Positions 5,968 to 15,469 of a stretch of DNA of 46,379 bases are shown piece by piece. The position numbers and the translations under genes were made by a program. Every line of letters starts with the position of its first letter. Positions within the stretch are counted from its first letter, which is position 1. Origin of the DNA: Oscillospiraceae bacterium (GTDB taxonomy: Bacteria; Bacillota; Clostridia; Monoglobales; Monoglobaceae). The stretch lies in NCBI GenBank assembly GCA_015068655.1, contig SVKC01000011.1:1-46379 (forward strand), written 5' to 3'. The notes beneath the pieces are model-generated. The model saw nothing but the letters and a program-made list of their open reading frames with translations, ran no database searches and had not been told where the DNA came from.

Positions 5968-8382
5968 TTATTTCACCACGATATTAATGAGTTTTTTGGG
6001 AACAGCAATAACCTTTACAACCTGTTTTCCGTCAATAAGTCCCTGAATTTTGTCATTAGCAAGTGCAACCTCTTGCATCTGCTGAGGGTTCAGTTCTGCT
6101 GAAATCATCATCTTGTCACGGATTTTGCCGTTAATCTGAACAACAACTTCAATTTCGTCGTCAATAGTTTTGGCTTCATCATAGGTTGGCCATGTTGTGT
6201 CGGACAAAACGCCTTCAAATCCTGCAAGCTGCCAGAGTTCCTCGGTAATATGGGGAGCAACAGGGTTAAGGAGTGTTATAAAGGTCTTGAATTCAGCCTT
6301 ATTGATTTTCTCAACCTTCATAACATCGTTGATAAATGCCATAAGTGCAGCTATACCTGTATTGAACTTCATTCTGTTGTAGTCATCTGTTACCTTTTTG
6401 ATTGTCTTGTGCAGTGAGCTTTCAAGCTCCTTTGAATAGCTGTCACCATCAACAAGAATGTTCTGCAAATTCCATACTCTTTCAAGGAATTTGTAGCAAC
6501 CCTTTACACCGTTCATAGACCAGGGAGTTGCCTGATCAAATGCACCGATAAACATTTCGTATGTTCTGAATGTGTCAGCACCGTATTCATTGACAACATC
6601 ATCAGGGTTGATTACATTGCCTCTTGATTTGGACATTTTTTCGCCATTCTCACCCAAAATCATACCGTGAGATGTTCTCTTCTGATATGGCTCTTTTGTG
6701 GGAACAACACCAATATCATAGAGGAACTTGTGCCAGAATCTTGAATAAAGGAGATGGAGAGTTGTGTGTTCCATACCACCATTGTACCAGTCAACAGGCA
6801 ACCAGTATTTGAGTTCCTCAACTCCCGCAAGGAAGTCGGAATTATTGGGGTCAATATAACGTAGGAAATACCATGATGAACCAGCCCACTGTGGCATTGT
6901 ATCTGTTTCACGTTCTGCAGCACCGCCACACTTGGGACAGGTTGTTTCAACCCAGTCTCTGATTTTGATAAGTGGAGATTCACCCGATTCGCCCGGCTCA
7001 AAGTTCTCAGTGTCGGGAAGCTGTAAAGGAAGTTCACTTTCAGGAATTGCCACCCAACCACATTTGGGACAATTCACCAGTGGAATAGGCTCGCCCCAGT
7101 AACGCTGACGTGAGAATACCCAGTCACGAAGCTTGTAGTTGACCTTGCGTGTACCGATTCCTTCCTTTTCAAGGAAATCAATAATAGCCTTCTTCGCTTC
7201 CTCAACCTGCATACCTGTCAGGAATCCTGAATTCACCATTACGCCCGTTTCCACATCGGTAAAGGCTTCCTTCTGCACATTCTCACCGCCTGCAACAACT
7301 TCAATAATGGGCATATCAAACTTCTTTGCAAACTCCCAGTCACGTGTGTCGTGAGCAGGAACTGCCATAATTGCACCTGTTCCATATGTAACAAGCACAT
7401 AATCAGAAATCCAGATGGGTATTTCCGCATTGTTTACGGGGTCAATTGCCGTTATGCCCTTGAGCATAACACCTGTCTTGTTTTTGTCGAGTTCTGCTCT
7501 TTCGAAATCACTCTTTTTTGCAGCCTCTGCCTTATATGCTTCAACCTCACAATAATTTTCAATCATATCCTTGTATTTTTCAACATAAGGATGTTCAGGA
7601 GCCAGAACCATATATGTAGCACCAAAAAGAGTATCAGGACGTGTGGTATAAACTCTTATTTTGTCCTCTGTGCCTTTGATTTTGAAATCTACCTCTGCGC
7701 CTTCAGATCTGCCAATCCAGTTTGTCTGCTGAACCTTTACGCGGTCAATGTAATCAAGACCTTCAAGATCATCAATAAGCTTCTGTGCATACTCGGTAAT
7801 TTTCAGCATCCACTGACTCTTTTCCTTCTGCACAACCTCGCTGCCGCAACGTTCACAAACGCCGTTCACAACCTCTTCGTTGGCGAGACCTACCTTACAG
7901 CCTGTACAAAAGTTAATGGGCATCTTTGTTTTGTATGCAAGACCCTTTTCAAAAAGCTTCAGGAAAATCCACTGAGTCCACTTGTAATAATTGGGGTCTG
8001 TTGTATTTATCTCTCTTGACCAATCAAAACCAAAGCCAAGCATTTTCAACTGTCTTTTGAAGTTTTCAATATTGTTTTTGGTAACAATTGCAGGGTGAAT
8101 ATTATTCTTTATAGCAAAATTCTCTGTCGGCAAACCAAAGGCATCCCACCCCATAGGAAACAGAACATTATAACCTTCAAGACGTTTCTTTCTGGTTATA
8201 ATATCTATTGCCGTATAGCCTCTGGGGTGACCTACGTGGAGACCGTGTCCTGATGGATAAGGAAATTCCACAAGACCATAGAACTTGGGCTTTGACTTAT
8301 CAGCGTTTGAAGCTTCAAATGTCTTGTTTTCGTCCCAATTTTTTTGCCATTTTTCTTCGATTGCTTTGAAATCGTATCTCAT
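5968..8382 (-). CDS. leuS: Leucyl-tRNA synthetase
   Basis: Charges tRNA-Leu. This class Ia synthetase of 804 residues has the HIGH box as H-V-G-H (49-52) and KMSKS at 582-586. A Zn-ribbon with C-T-G-C and C-E-R-C follows early, and a second C-P-K-C pair lies near residue 365 onward. A full CP1 editing insert contains T-T-R-P-D-T-L-F-G and the Ala/Asp-rich [12 protein letters not shown] loop. Length and domain order are ordinary for the bacterial enzyme. The SD AAAGGA is well placed. Only 24 bases separate it from rsfS, and there is no T-box leader, so it depends on the upstream operon promoter. Confidence 0.98.
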   Translation of the reverse strand: MRYDFKAIEEKWQKNWDENKTFEASNADKSKPKFYGLVEFPYPSGHGLHVGHPRGYTAIDIITRKKRLEGYNVLFPMGWDAFGLPTENFAIKNNIHPAIVTKNNIENFKRQLKMLGFGFDWSREINTTDPNYYKWTQWIFLKLFEKGLAYKTKMPINFCTGCKVGLANEEVVNGVCERCGSEVVQKEKSQWMLKITEYAQKLIDDLEGLDYIDRVKVQQTNWIGRSEGAEVDFKIKGTEDKIRVYTTRPDTLFGATYMVLAPEHPYVEKYKDMIENYCEVEAYKAEAAKKSDFERAELDKNKTGVMLKGITAIDPVNNAEIPIWISDYVLVTYGTGAIMAVPAHDTRDWEFAKKFDMPIIEVVAGGENVQKEAFTDVETGVMVNSGFLTGMQVEEAKKAIIDFLEKEGIGTRKVNYKLRDWVFSRQRYWGEPIPLVNCPKCGWVAIPESELPLQLPDTENFEPGESGESPLIKIRDWVETTCPKCGGAAERETDTMPQWAGSSWYFLRYIDPNNSDFLAGVEELKYWLPVDWYNGGMEHTTLHLLYSRFWHKFLYDIGVVPTKEPYQKRTSHGMILGENGEKMSKSRGNVINPDDVVNEYGADTFRTYEMFIGAFDQATPWSMNGVKGCYKFLERVWNLQNILVDGDSYSKELESSLHKTIKKVTDDYNRMKFNTGIAALMAFINDVMKVEKINKAEFKTFITLLNPVAPHITEELWQLAGFEGVLSDTTWPTYDEAKTIDDEIEVVVQINGKIRDKMMISAELNPQQMQEVALANDKIQGLIDGKQVVKVIAVPKKLINIVVK

Positions 8383-8405
8383 TTATATCAATCCTTTCGG
8401 TTTTT

Positions 8406-8768
8406 TTAGTCTTCCTGAATCAAATCTTCTACATCAACATCCGGAGCATCCTTCCAGATATGTTCCAATTTGTAGAACTCACGGGTTTCTGCCTGAAATA
8501 TGTGAACAATCACATCATCATAGCTGAGAAGAATCCATTCTCCGCTGTCATAACCTTCCTTGCTCCACATTTTCGCACCAATCTCACGCATTTTGTCCTC
8601 AACCTCATCACAAATTGCCTGAACATTTTTGTTTGAGCCGCCGGTAGCAATGACAAAATAATTTGTAAGGGTAGTGAGTTCTCTCAGGTCAAGAACCTGA
8701 ATATCCTTCCCTTTTTTGCCGTCAATTGCTTTGACAACCGTATTAACATAATTATTTTCGCAACTCAT
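8406..8768 (-). CDS. rsfS: Ribosomal silencing factor RsfS (Iojap/YbeB family)
   Basis: A 120-residue cytoplasmic protein that binds L14 on the 50S subunit and blocks subunit joining in starvation. The family signatures are visible: D-L-R-E-L-T-T-L-T-N-Y-F-V-I-A-T-G in the middle, then E-G-Y-D-S-G-E-W-I-L-L-S-Y-D-D-V-I-V-H and F-Y-K-L-E-H-I-W near the end. A strong AAGGAG SD precedes the ATG. The order nadD-yqeK-LCP-rsfS-leuS is a familiar Firmicutes neighbourhood. Confidence 0.96.
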   Translation of the reverse strand: MSCENNYVNTVVKAIDGKKGKDIQVLDLRELTTLTNYFVIATGGSNKNVQAICDEVEDKMREIGAKMWSKEGYDSGEWILLSYDDVIVHIFQAETREFYKLEHIWKDAPDVDVEDLIQED

Positions 8769-8793
8769 TTATTATCTCCTTCCGGTTAGTTTT

Positions 8794-10026
8794 TTAGAAA
8801 TTAAAATCAACACCCATTTTCAAGGTTACATCTGCTTCTTTTTCACCCTCGTGAGGTACATATTCTTCAATTGTTTCTGCAATATCAACGGACTTAAATA
8901 CCTTTTGCAACTCCACAGCCGCCCGTTTGTTGTTGTGATTTACGAGCATCGACTTGTCCAAGACCTTAGCTGATGTTTCAACAGCTACAACCTTGAAGCC
9001 ATAAGATCCAACTACCTCCGCAACTGTTTCGGTCATATCCATATTATCAGAGGAGACTCCTGTTGCATCCACAACCCGAACAGTTATAAACCTGTTTTTG
9101 AATGCACCTTTATATCCTGTCTCTATCTTAGTTTTTTCTACCTTGAAATGCTCATCCATAAGCTCTTTTGTCTTTTCCTCGTCACAGAAGAAATAAGATG
9201 TGCCGTCATCATCATATCCACCATTTCCGGGAAGAGTATGAACCTTTATTTTCTCCGCACTCAGCTTCGGAATGTCACCTGCATAATCAACAATCTCTCT
9301 CAAAGAAAAATCAGTTTCCACATTATCAGAAATAATTGCCAACAGCTTTGGTATTTTCAGTATGGTAGAACCGCTTAGAAGTTTTTTTGCAACAGCTTCA
9401 TAGAACTTTTTCTGTGTTGCAACACGATCAATGTCACCGTTTGGATAACCGCTTCCATCATCATTCTGACGAAAACGCATAAACATTTCCGCTTTTCTTC
9501 CGTCAAGAAGCTGCGGTCCGGGAAGCAAATCAATCTTCAAATTTTGATACGGGTCGTTGTAAAGCATTCTTATGGGTACATTTACCTCAACACCGCCAAT
9601 GACATCAATTAGTTCACGAAAAGCCTTGAAGCTGACAATTACCGACTTTTCAGGACGAATACCGATAACCTTTTCAATTTCGTCAAACAGTGCCTTGTGA
9701 TCCTCGGAGCTACCATATGCGGAGTTAATCTTTTTGTCCTTGCGTTTGTTCTCCACCTTGGTATCTCTGGGAATCTGCAAAACGTTCAGCGAGTTATCGC
9801 CACGATTGTACCGACAGAACAATATCAGGTCTGTCCGGGTTCCGTCCTTGTCTATTCCGGCTACCACAAAATCTTCAACCTGCTCTGTATCAGAAAGAGA
9901 GCTGCTGAAACCAAACCTGAGAGGTTCTCCCGTTATGATGGACATTGCGCCAACATATCCTATATAAATAAGAACCAGCATTACAAGAATTACAACAACA
10001 AGCCTTATGGGTGATTTCAATTTCAT
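8794..10026 (-). CDS. LytR-CpsA-Psr (LCP) family cell-wall glycopolymer ligase
   Basis: A membrane-anchored extracellular enzyme of 410 residues, predicted to transfer undecaprenyl-linked glycopolymers (teichoic-acid type) to peptidoglycan. One N-terminal membrane helix (about residues 8-28) is followed by the LCP domain. The domain has T-D-L-I-L-F, L-Q-I-P-R-D-T-K-V (the pyrophosphate-binding Arg), G-G-V-E-V-N-V-P and L-D-G-R-K-A-E-M-F-M-R-F-R with D-I-D-R-V. A C-terminal LytR_C-like domain starts around residue 310 (R-F-I-T-V-R-V-V-D-A-T-G). The SD AGAGGA is used. TagO and WecB elsewhere in the window could supply a compatible polymer. Confidence 0.9.
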   Translation of the reverse strand: MKLKSPIRLVVVILVMLVLIYIGYVGAMSIITGEPLRFGFSSSLSDTEQVEDFVVAGIDKDGTRTDLILFCRYNRGDNSLNVLQIPRDTKVENKRKDKKINSAYGSSEDHKALFDEIEKVIGIRPEKSVIVSFKAFRELIDVIGGVEVNVPIRMLYNDPYQNLKIDLLPGPQLLDGRKAEMFMRFRQNDDGSGYPNGDIDRVATQKKFYEAVAKKLLSGSTILKIPKLLAIISDNVETDFSLREIVDYAGDIPKLSAEKIKVHTLPGNGGYDDDGTSYFFCDEEKTKELMDEHFKVEKTKIETGYKGAFKNRFITVRVVDATGVSSDNMDMTETVAEVVGSYGFKVVAVETSAKVLDKSMLVNHNNKRAAVELQKVFKSVDIAETIEEYVPHEGEKEADVTLKMGVDFNF

Positions 10027-10030
10027 TAAT

Positions 10031-10606
10031 CTATCCTCTTTTTATCTTCATCAAATAGTAGTTTCTCGTATCAACAGTGCTGATATGCAATGTTCTGTTG
10101 CAGTCTATAATGAACTTGATAACATAATCCGCCTGAGCAAGAACCGCCTCATCCAGATTTTTTTCAGCAAGCTCCCTGATGCGTGCCGCCTCAGGATAAG
10201 TTCTGAGAGGCTCAGCAAAATCAGCTACAAAAACAATCTTTTCAAGCAAAGACATATCAGGACGTCCCGTTGTATGATTGCTTATTGCATTGAGAATATC
10301 ACTATCAGTAATTCCAAACTTCTTTTCTGCAACAAAAGCCGCCAAAGGACCATGAAGTAAAGCCGTATTCAGCTTTTCCGCTTCATCAATCTCATAACCA
10401 AAATTCTCCAGCATTTCAAGAGCCACTCTTGCCGGAATTTCTTTTGCAATATCATGAGCAAGACCTGCAATATATGCCTTTTGAGAATCCTCGCCCCAGA
10501 TAAGGGCAAGGCGTTTTGCCTCCTCCGCAACACTGACGGTATGAGCAAAACGCTTTTTGCTTAAAACACTTTCTGCATATTCTTTTATTTCATCAGTTTT
10601 CTGCAT
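10031..10606 (-). CDS. yqeK: YqeK, symmetrical Ap4A hydrolase (HD domain)
   Basis: An HD-domain protein. Members from Firmicutes hydrolyse diadenosine tetraphosphate to ADP. Visible motifs are R-F-A-H-T-V-S-V-A-E, the HD pair in G-L-A-H-D-I-A-K-E, L-L-H-G-P and I-S-N-H-T-T-G-R, with the last Asp in V-F-V-A-D-F-A-E-P. I prefer the internal ATG that gives 191 residues, close to the usual 186-190. An upstream ATG would add ten residues and enlarge the overlap with nadD to 44 bases, and it has no SD. Even with the preferred start, the gene overlaps the end of nadD by 14 bases, so coupling is likely. Confidence 0.92.
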   Translation of the reverse strand: MQKTDEIKEYAESVLSKKRFAHTVSVAEEAKRLALIWGEDSQKAYIAGLAHDIAKEIPARVALEMLENFGYEIDEAEKLNTALLHGPLAAFVAEKKFGITDSDILNAISNHTTGRPDMSLLEKIVFVADFAEPLRTYPEAARIRELAEKNLDEAVLAQADYVIKFIIDCNRTLHISTVDTRNYYLMKIKRG

Positions 10607-11219
10607 AAGCTTCTGTTTTTCCTTTATATATTCCATTCGCGTTTATATAATCAATAACATCGTCACATAACATATATTTCACACTTTTTCCTTTTTCAAT
10701 ACGTTCACGGATGTCGGTTGACGACATTTCAATGACCTTCATATCAATTTTTCGAATATCTGCACTATACTTCTGTGTAAAGAAATCTATTGCCATATTC
10801 AGCTCATTTTCCTTCATTCCGCCACGCAGTGCAACAACAATCTCAGCTCTTTTGAAAATTTCCTGCGGACAAAACCAGCTTTCCATTTCACAAAGAGAAT
10901 CCGCACCTACAATAAAACAAAGCCTATCAGACGGAAATTTTTCTGCAAGACGCTCCAAGGTTTTTGCTGTATAACTTTTTCCGCCTGCATCAATTTCCAT
11001 ATCCGACACAAAAAAATCGGAATTCTCACCGACAGCCAGCTTCACCATATTGAATCGGTGCTCACCCGCCGGTATATCCAAACCGGTCTTGTGAGGAGGA
11101 TTTGCACACGGCATAAAAACCAGCTTGTCAAGCTCTGCCTTTTCCATAGCTTCGACCGCAAGGAGCATATGTCCAAGATGCGGAGGATTGAAGGTTCCAC
11201 CGAAAATACCTATCCGCAA
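10593..11219 (-). CDS. nadD: Nicotinate-nucleotide adenylyltransferase
   Basis: Joins nicotinate mononucleotide and ATP to deamido-NAD in the NAD pathway. The nucleotidyltransferase H-x-G-H is H14-L-G-H17 in G-G-T-F-N-P-P-H-L-G-H. The C-terminal I/M-S-S-T-D-I-R-E-R motif is present, and the length of 208 residues is typical. The start codon is TTG, with GGAGG nine bases upstream; no better-placed ATG exists. It is the usual partner of yqeK. Confidence 0.96.
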   Translation of the reverse strand: MRIGIFGGTFNPPHLGHMLLAVEAMEKAELDKLVFMPCANPPHKTGLDIPAGEHRFNMVKLAVGENSDFFVSDMEIDAGGKSYTAKTLERLAEKFPSDRLCFIVGADSLCEMESWFCPQEIFKRAEIVVALRGGMKENELNMAIDFFTQKYSADIRKIDMKVIEMSSTDIRERIEKGKSVKYMLCDDVIDYINANGIYKGKTEAYAEN

Positions 11220-11267
11220 AATCCTTCACCTCCACATTGAAACACATATTTCTGATTACAGTTCCGC

Positions 11268-13376
11268 TTAGAACGTAAGAATTTCATTTACAGCAGTATT
11301 GATTTCCTTCCAATTGCTCTTTTCATCTTCAATCAGGCACATATCAAAGCTTCCGTTGTCTGCATTGAGATTTCTATAGAACATAATGTCCTCAAAAGAA
11401 GAAATGCTAAAGCCGAACACTTCCGAGGCAAGCTCTTCACTGTTGCCCTTTGTGTCCATTCTCTCAAGAGTACCGTATGAGCCTTCAATATTGTAATTTG
11501 AAACATAGTATATATCGTCACCTGATTTTGACACTCCGAACATTTCGGGTGCAACTTCTTCCTTCAGTAATTTCTGGTCTTTTCCATCAAAGAGATAAAC
11601 ATCAAATACCTTTCTTGAAGGACTGTATTCTTTTGTGAAAACAAAGTTGCCGTCCTCAGCACGGAAACAAGAATAAACATCCTCAGCTACAAGTTCATCA
11701 GACACGATTCTGCCTTTTTTGTACTCGCAGAGCATAAGCTTTCCGCCACCTTTGAATGCTTCAAACTCGGATATATAAAGAATCTTTCCAGCATCCTTTG
11801 TACAAGCCATTTGGGGATTTGTGCCTACAATGTTGTAGTCAACCACGATATTTCCCGCAATCTTCACGGGCTGTTTTCCTCTTGTATATGCATAATAATC
11901 TGCAATTTTTTCTGAGTATACCTTGTCATAGATAACTGTCTTTTCATCCTCGGACATAAGAAGAACATTGTTAACGCCTGTTGCAATTTTTTCTTTCTTT
12001 CCAGAATCAACGTTTACGTTATAAAGATTGCCCGTTCCGTCATCGGCCAAACCAAGAATAAAAATATTGTTCTTCTTTCTCTGGATAACAGGGTTCTTGA
12101 TTGTTCTTTCTCCCAGACGAAGAATTCTGTTCTTTTTGTTTATTGCATAAATATCAAATGAGCTGTCGTTTGTGTCAAAGTCCTTTGCATAAAGATGCGA
12201 GTCGCCATCGTTGCTTGGACCAAAAAGCTTGCATACGTTCGAATCAAGCTTCACTTTTTCGTCTTTTAGCTTTGCAAGATTCTTTGCATACATATCTCCA
12301 CGCATTTCAACCCTGTTGAGATTTTGAAGAAAAATTGCCCATTTACCATCCTCTGAAAACTCAAAGGTATCGTGGTCAATATCTGTTGCAACCTTGAAAG
12401 GATCTTCCATCCCCTTTTCCCAATAGTACAGAACACCCATATCACCGTTTTTATCCGCTGTCTGGAGGAAAAGGAGCTTTTCTCCATCCTTTGTCATCAC
12501 GATAGAATTGTGAACTGCATCGGAAATTGTTTTTATTTTCTTTATTTTTCCGTTCTTTATCAAACGAAGTCTTCCGCTGTTGGTTTCAGGGTCGTAATCT
12601 TCAAAGAAAAAGGTTGTTTTTCCGTCCTTGGACGAGTGAACAATACCAGCATTTTTCGCTGCCCGCTCTGCCGAAATGAGAGTTCCCTCATCAGCATCAA
12701 CCTTTCTCACATAATTATCTTCAATAACCTTTTCTGAAATGAGCAGATTTTTGCCTTTGTAAACCATATACATAGAATTGTCCTTAGCATATGTATAGGA
12801 TGCAATCTTTTCATCACTTGAAAAAGCAGAAGCCAAAGCAACAACCAGCACAACAGCAAGTGCAAGAACAACAGCTGCACCGCCAACAAGTGCCACGTTC
12901 TTCATAAGAAACTGAAGCTTTATGCTCTTGAGGTCAAAGCTTTTGAACTGAGGTTTTGTTTTCTTCGATTTCATTTCTCTCGATTCTGTGGTTTTCGGAA
13001 CTCTTGTGTAGGTCTTTACAGACTCATCTCCCGTTTCGGGTACAGCAGTATCCCTGAGAAAAGGATTCTCCTCAATTTGCATAGCTGCCTGTTTTCTTCC
13101 ACTTAACTTTTTCGGGACGGGTTCACCGCGTCTTGCAGCACGTCTTGCGGCACGCTTTGCCGCACGGCGCTCAGCCAGATACTTTTCAAGAGCATTTTTT
13201 TTCGGTCCTTTTGCTGTTTCCTGAATTTTCCGCACCTGCTCCTCGGAAGTAATGGTGTACTTGATATCAAAATCCTTAAACTTTTCATTTTCCGTTGCAT
13301 TTACTGTAAGGGTTTTACAGTAAGGACACTTTTTTACACCGTCAAAAATGTCTGCACCACATTCAATACATTTCAT
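11268..13376 (-). CDS. Zinc-ribbon, single-pass membrane protein with large extracytoplasmic beta-rich domain (unknown function)
   Basis: The 702-residue protein has a clear modular layout. Residues 1-20 form a zinc ribbon with C3-x2-C6 and C17-x2-C20. A charged linker contains a very basic Arg/Ala-rich stretch at about 68-83. One membrane helix spans about 161-184. The last 515 residues hold repeated blades of Ser/Asp/Lys-rich beta strands, for example K-D-G-K-T-T-F-F-F, S-E-D-G-K-W-A-I-F-L and S-K-S-G-D-D-I-Y-Y-V-S, like a TolB/DPP-IV-type propeller. The N-terminus would be cytoplasmic and the propeller outside. I do not recognise a named family. It has its own promoter, with an adjacent palindrome, and leads the nadD-to-leuS operon. 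Confidence 0.75.
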   Translation of the reverse strand: MKCIECGADIFDGVKKCPYCKTLTVNATENEKFKDFDIKYTITSEEQVRKIQETAKGPKKNALEKYLAERRAAKRAARRAARRGEPVPKKLSGRKQAAMQIEENPFLRDTAVPETGDESVKTYTRVPKTTESREMKSKKTKPQFKSFDLKSIKLQFLMKNVALVGGAAVVLALAVVLVVALASAFSSDEKIASYTYAKDNSMYMVYKGKNLLISEKVIEDNYVRKVDADEGTLISAERAAKNAGIVHSSKDGKTTFFFEDYDPETNSGRLRLIKNGKIKKIKTISDAVHNSIVMTKDGEKLLFLQTADKNGDMGVLYYWEKGMEDPFKVATDIDHDTFEFSEDGKWAIFLQNLNRVEMRGDMYAKNLAKLKDEKVKLDSNVCKLFGPSNDGDSHLYAKDFDTNDSSFDIYAINKKNRILRLGERTIKNPVIQRKKNNIFILGLADDGTGNLYNVNVDSGKKEKIATGVNNVLLMSEDEKTVIYDKVYSEKIADYYAYTRGKQPVKIAGNIVVDYNIVGTNPQMACTKDAGKILYISEFEAFKGGGKLMLCEYKKGRIVSDELVAEDVYSCFRAEDGNFVFTKEYSPSRKVFDVYLFDGKDQKLLKEEVAPEMFGVSKSGDDIYYVSNYNIEGSYGTLERMDTKGNSEELASEVFGFSISSFEDIMFYRNLNADNGSFDMCLIEDEKSNWKEINTAVNEILTF

Positions 13377-13445
13377 CAGAATTCCTCCGATCTTCTTCTC
13401 TTATATAACAAATTTACAGTTGTTTGCTATCTACAATAACTTCAA

Positions 13446-13461
13446 TTGCCCTTAAGGGCAA
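13446..13461. promoter_or_regulatory. 16-bp perfect palindrome downstream of a promoter, candidate operator
   Basis: TTGCCCTTAAGGGCAA is a perfect palindrome located 14-30 bases beyond the -10 hexamer of the zinc-ribbon gene promoter, that is, in the early transcribed region. It could be a repressor site or a 5'-end RNA hairpin. No U-tract follows, so it is not a terminator. Confidence 0.5.
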
Positions 13462-13475
13462 ACTTCGTTGAATTC

Positions 13476-13504
13476 ATTATATCACAATCATTGTCAAAAA
13501 ACAA
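13476..13504 (-). promoter_or_regulatory. Promoter of the zinc-ribbon/nadD/leuS operon
   Basis: On the minus strand TATAAT (13476-13481) is preceded at 17 bases by TTGTTT (13499-13504). A consensus TTGACA also lies only ten bases upstream of the -10, inside the spacer. The leader to the start codon is about 100 bases and contains the 16-bp palindrome. Confidence 0.65.
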
Positions 13505-13531
13505 CCTTATATTAAAATTTTCAACAAAATT

Positions 13532-14278
13532 CTATTCTGTTTTTTCTTTCAATTCTTCAAGGAATCTCAATTCCTTCTTTCCCAGCTTCGCTTTTGACAA
13601 CATACCCCGGCGTTTTTTGAAGGTTGTCCGAAGTGCTTCTTTTCGTTTCCACTCTTCAATAAGCTTGTGATTCCCGTTCATCAGCACCTCGGGAACTTCC
13701 ATTCCGTGCCATTCTGCCGGTCTTGTGTACTGCGGATATTCCAGAAGTCCCCCAAAGTGAGATTCATCCTCAAAGGCATCAGTGCATGCAAGCACACCCG
13801 GAATCATTCTGGCTGTTGCATCCACAACCGCCATTGCTGCAATTTCACCGCCTGTCAAAACAAAATCACCCAGGGATATTTCTTCATCAATAATTTCGTC
13901 CAGCACTCTCTGGTCTACACCTTCATAGTGTCCGCAAAGTATAACAATATGCTTTTTCTTCGCAAGACGCTTCGCCGAAGATTGTCTGAAAGTCTTTCCC
14001 TGTGGAGACATATAGAGCGTAAGAGGTTTATAATCAAGTCCCTCACACACGCTTTGGTAAGCAAGAAAAATAGGCTCCGCCTGCATAACCATTCCCTGAC
14101 CGCCCCCATAAGGATAGTCGTCCACCTGTCTGTGTTTGTTGAAAGCAAAATCCCTTATCTGCACACAGTTTATTTCAAGAATTCCGTTTTGTACTGCACG
14201 TCCGATAATGGAATTATTCAGTACAGCATCAAACATTTCGGGGAACAATGTCAGAATATCAACTCTGAAGTCAGCCAT
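13532..14278 (-). CDS. trmD: tRNA (guanine37-N1)-methyltransferase
   Basis: A SAM-dependent SPOUT methyltransferase that makes m1G37 and prevents frameshifting. At 248 residues it has the family core: V-D-I-L-T-L-F-P-E-M-F, D-D-Y-P-Y-G-G-G-Q-G-M-V-M, the knot segment L-C-G-H-Y-E-G-V-D-Q-R-V and G-D-F-V-L-T-G-G-E. The end is lysine-rich and helical. Its ATG overlaps the rimM stop by one base (TGATG), so the two are coupled. It is the last gene of the ylxM-ffh operon. Confidence 0.98.
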   Translation of the reverse strand: MADFRVDILTLFPEMFDAVLNNSIIGRAVQNGILEINCVQIRDFAFNKHRQVDDYPYGGGQGMVMQAEPIFLAYQSVCEGLDYKPLTLYMSPQGKTFRQSSAKRLAKKKHIVILCGHYEGVDQRVLDEIIDEEISLGDFVLTGGEIAAMAVVDATARMIPGVLACTDAFEDESHFGGLLEYPQYTRPAEWHGMEVPEVLMNGNHKLIEEWKRKEALRTTFKKRRGMLSKAKLGKKELRFLEELKEKTE

Positions 14279-14775
14279 CAGTCAATCAGTCCTTTTAAAG
14301 GTTCTATTATTATCTGTTTTCCTTCAATGTCAACAGATTTCACAACTTCATCAATAACAGGAATAAGCACCTGTTTTTTGCTGTCATCCTCCACAACATA
14401 AACATCGTTGCTTCCGGTCTTGATTATATCACAAACCTTTCCGAGGTTCTTTCCATCAACTGTTTCAACGCTGCATCCAAGTAAGTCACAAATGTAATAA
14501 GTCCCTTCGGGAAGTTCGCCAAGCTCCTCACGGGGAATTGTGAGGACCTTGTTGCGGTATTTATCAGCGTCATTGATATGGTCGATACCTTCAAGCTTGA
14601 GAAGAACCATATTCTTCTGCATCCTTGATTTTTCAATATCAAATTCAACACCATCTATAACAACATACGCAAGCTCGTCAAAAATCTCCGGGTCATCACA
14701 CCAGGGCATAACCTTCAAATCGCCTCTGAGTCCATGCGTATTCACTATTTGTCCAATTTCAAGATAATTTTCCAT
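14278..14775 (-). CDS. rimM: 16S rRNA processing protein RimM
   Basis: A 30S maturation factor that binds S19 and acts on the head of the small subunit. The 165-residue protein has the N-terminal barrel start I-G-Q-I-V-N-T-H-G-L-R-G-D-L-K-V and the PRC-barrel half beginning Y-Y-I-C-D-L-L-G-C-S-V. It ends with D-V-Y-V-V and V-L-I-P-V-I-D-E-V-V-K. The SD GAGGA is used. Its position between khpA and trmD is the standard order. Confidence 0.97.
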   Translation of the reverse strand: MENYLEIGQIVNTHGLRGDLKVMPWCDDPEIFDELAYVVIDGVEFDIEKSRMQKNMVLLKLEGIDHINDADKYRNKVLTIPREELGELPEGTYYICDLLGCSVETVDGKNLGKVCDIIKTGSNDVYVVEDDSKKQVLIPVIDEVVKSVDIEGKQIIIEPLKGLID

Positions 14776-14802
14776 AAGTATTCCTCAATCAAAACATTTT
14801 CC

Positions 14803-14843
14803 TTAAAAAGCAAGTGAAGACTGTACCGAATACGATACAGTCT
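14803..14843 (-). terminator. Hairpin between khpA and rimM, possible attenuator
   Basis: AGACTGTA (14818-14825) and TACAGTCT (14836-14843) form an eight-base stem. Read on the minus strand, a short TTTTT run follows eight bases after the stem. The distance is long for a full terminator, so it may only reduce read-through into rimM-trmD or be a processing site. Confidence 0.35.
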
Positions 14844-14857
14844 GTCTCTCACACAAG

Positions 14858-15085
14858 TTACACAATATCAACCGTAACCTTTTTGTTTTCGTGGCTTGCA
14901 GCTGCTTTCACAACAGTACGGATTGCCTTTGCAATTCTACCCTGCTTGCCGATAACCTTGCCCATATCGCCGTCTGCAACATGCAAGGTCAAAACAATAG
15001 AATTCTCCTGAACAGCTTCCTCAACAGAAACTGCATCAGGCTCTGAAACCATTGATTTTGCAATAAATTCCAAAAGCTCTTTCAT
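14858..15085 (-). CDS. khpA: KH-domain RNA-binding protein KhpA (YlqC family)
   Basis: A small cytoplasmic RNA-binding protein of 75 residues. The single KH domain carries the G-K-V-I-G-K-Q-G-R-I-A-K-A-I-R loop, the GxxG motif that grips RNA. In other Firmicutes it pairs with KhpB (Jag) and affects cell division and RNA regulation. I chose the ATG with a strong GGAGG seven bases upstream; an in-frame start eight codons earlier has no SD. It sits between rpsP and rimM, as is usual. Confidence 0.94.
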   Translation of the reverse strand: MKELLEFIAKSMVSEPDAVSVEEAVQENSIVLTLHVADGDMGKVIGKQGRIAKAIRTVVKAAASHENKKVTVDIV

Positions 15086-15177
15086 TTCTTTTCCTCCAAA
15101 ATCAGGCATATTTCATTCTCACAGCCTTTTCAGACAATGAAACAGAATTGCATATGCCGGAAAAATCTATCCGGGAA

Positions 15178-15420
15178 TTAGATAATGCCCTTTTCTTTCA
15201 AAAGACGCTTTACTGTGTCTGTGGGCTGAGCACCGTTCTTGATCCATGTAGCAACCTTTTCAGCATCAAAGTTAACTGCTGCAGGCTTTGTCATGGGGTT
15301 GTATGTTCCAACCTGTTCAATGAATCTACCGTCTCTGGGGTATCTTGAATCAGCTACTACTACTCTGTAGAAAGGAGCCTTCTTTGAACCCATTCTTCTC
15401 AAACGAATTTTTACTGCCAT
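15178..15420 (-). CDS. rpsP: 30S ribosomal protein S16
   Basis: The 80-residue protein starts [23 protein letters not shown], the unmistakable S16 N-terminus, and ends with the [11 protein letters not shown] helix. A strong GGAGG SD precedes the ATG. The upstream neighbour is ffh, the downstream one khpA. Confidence 0.99.
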   Translation of the reverse strand: MAVKIRLRRMGSKKAPFYRVVVADSRYPRDGRFIEQVGTYNPMTKPAAVNFDAEKVATWIKNGAQPTDTVKRLLKEKGII

Positions 15421-15469
15421 AATAATTTACCTCCAAAAGTATATATAATAATTTAATAATTTTCTTTAG

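Noticed and set aside
7351-8019. A 222-codon plus-strand frame opposite leuS
   Set aside because: It is the reverse complement of the LeuS editing domain and has no supporting motif.
8383-8405. T-box leader ahead of leuS (and likewise ahead of trpS and gltX)
   Set aside because: The gaps are 20-40 bases, far too short for a specifier stem and antiterminator.
10604-10636. Upstream ATG of yqeK
   Set aside because: No SD, overlaps nadD by 44 bases and would make the protein longer than the family norm.
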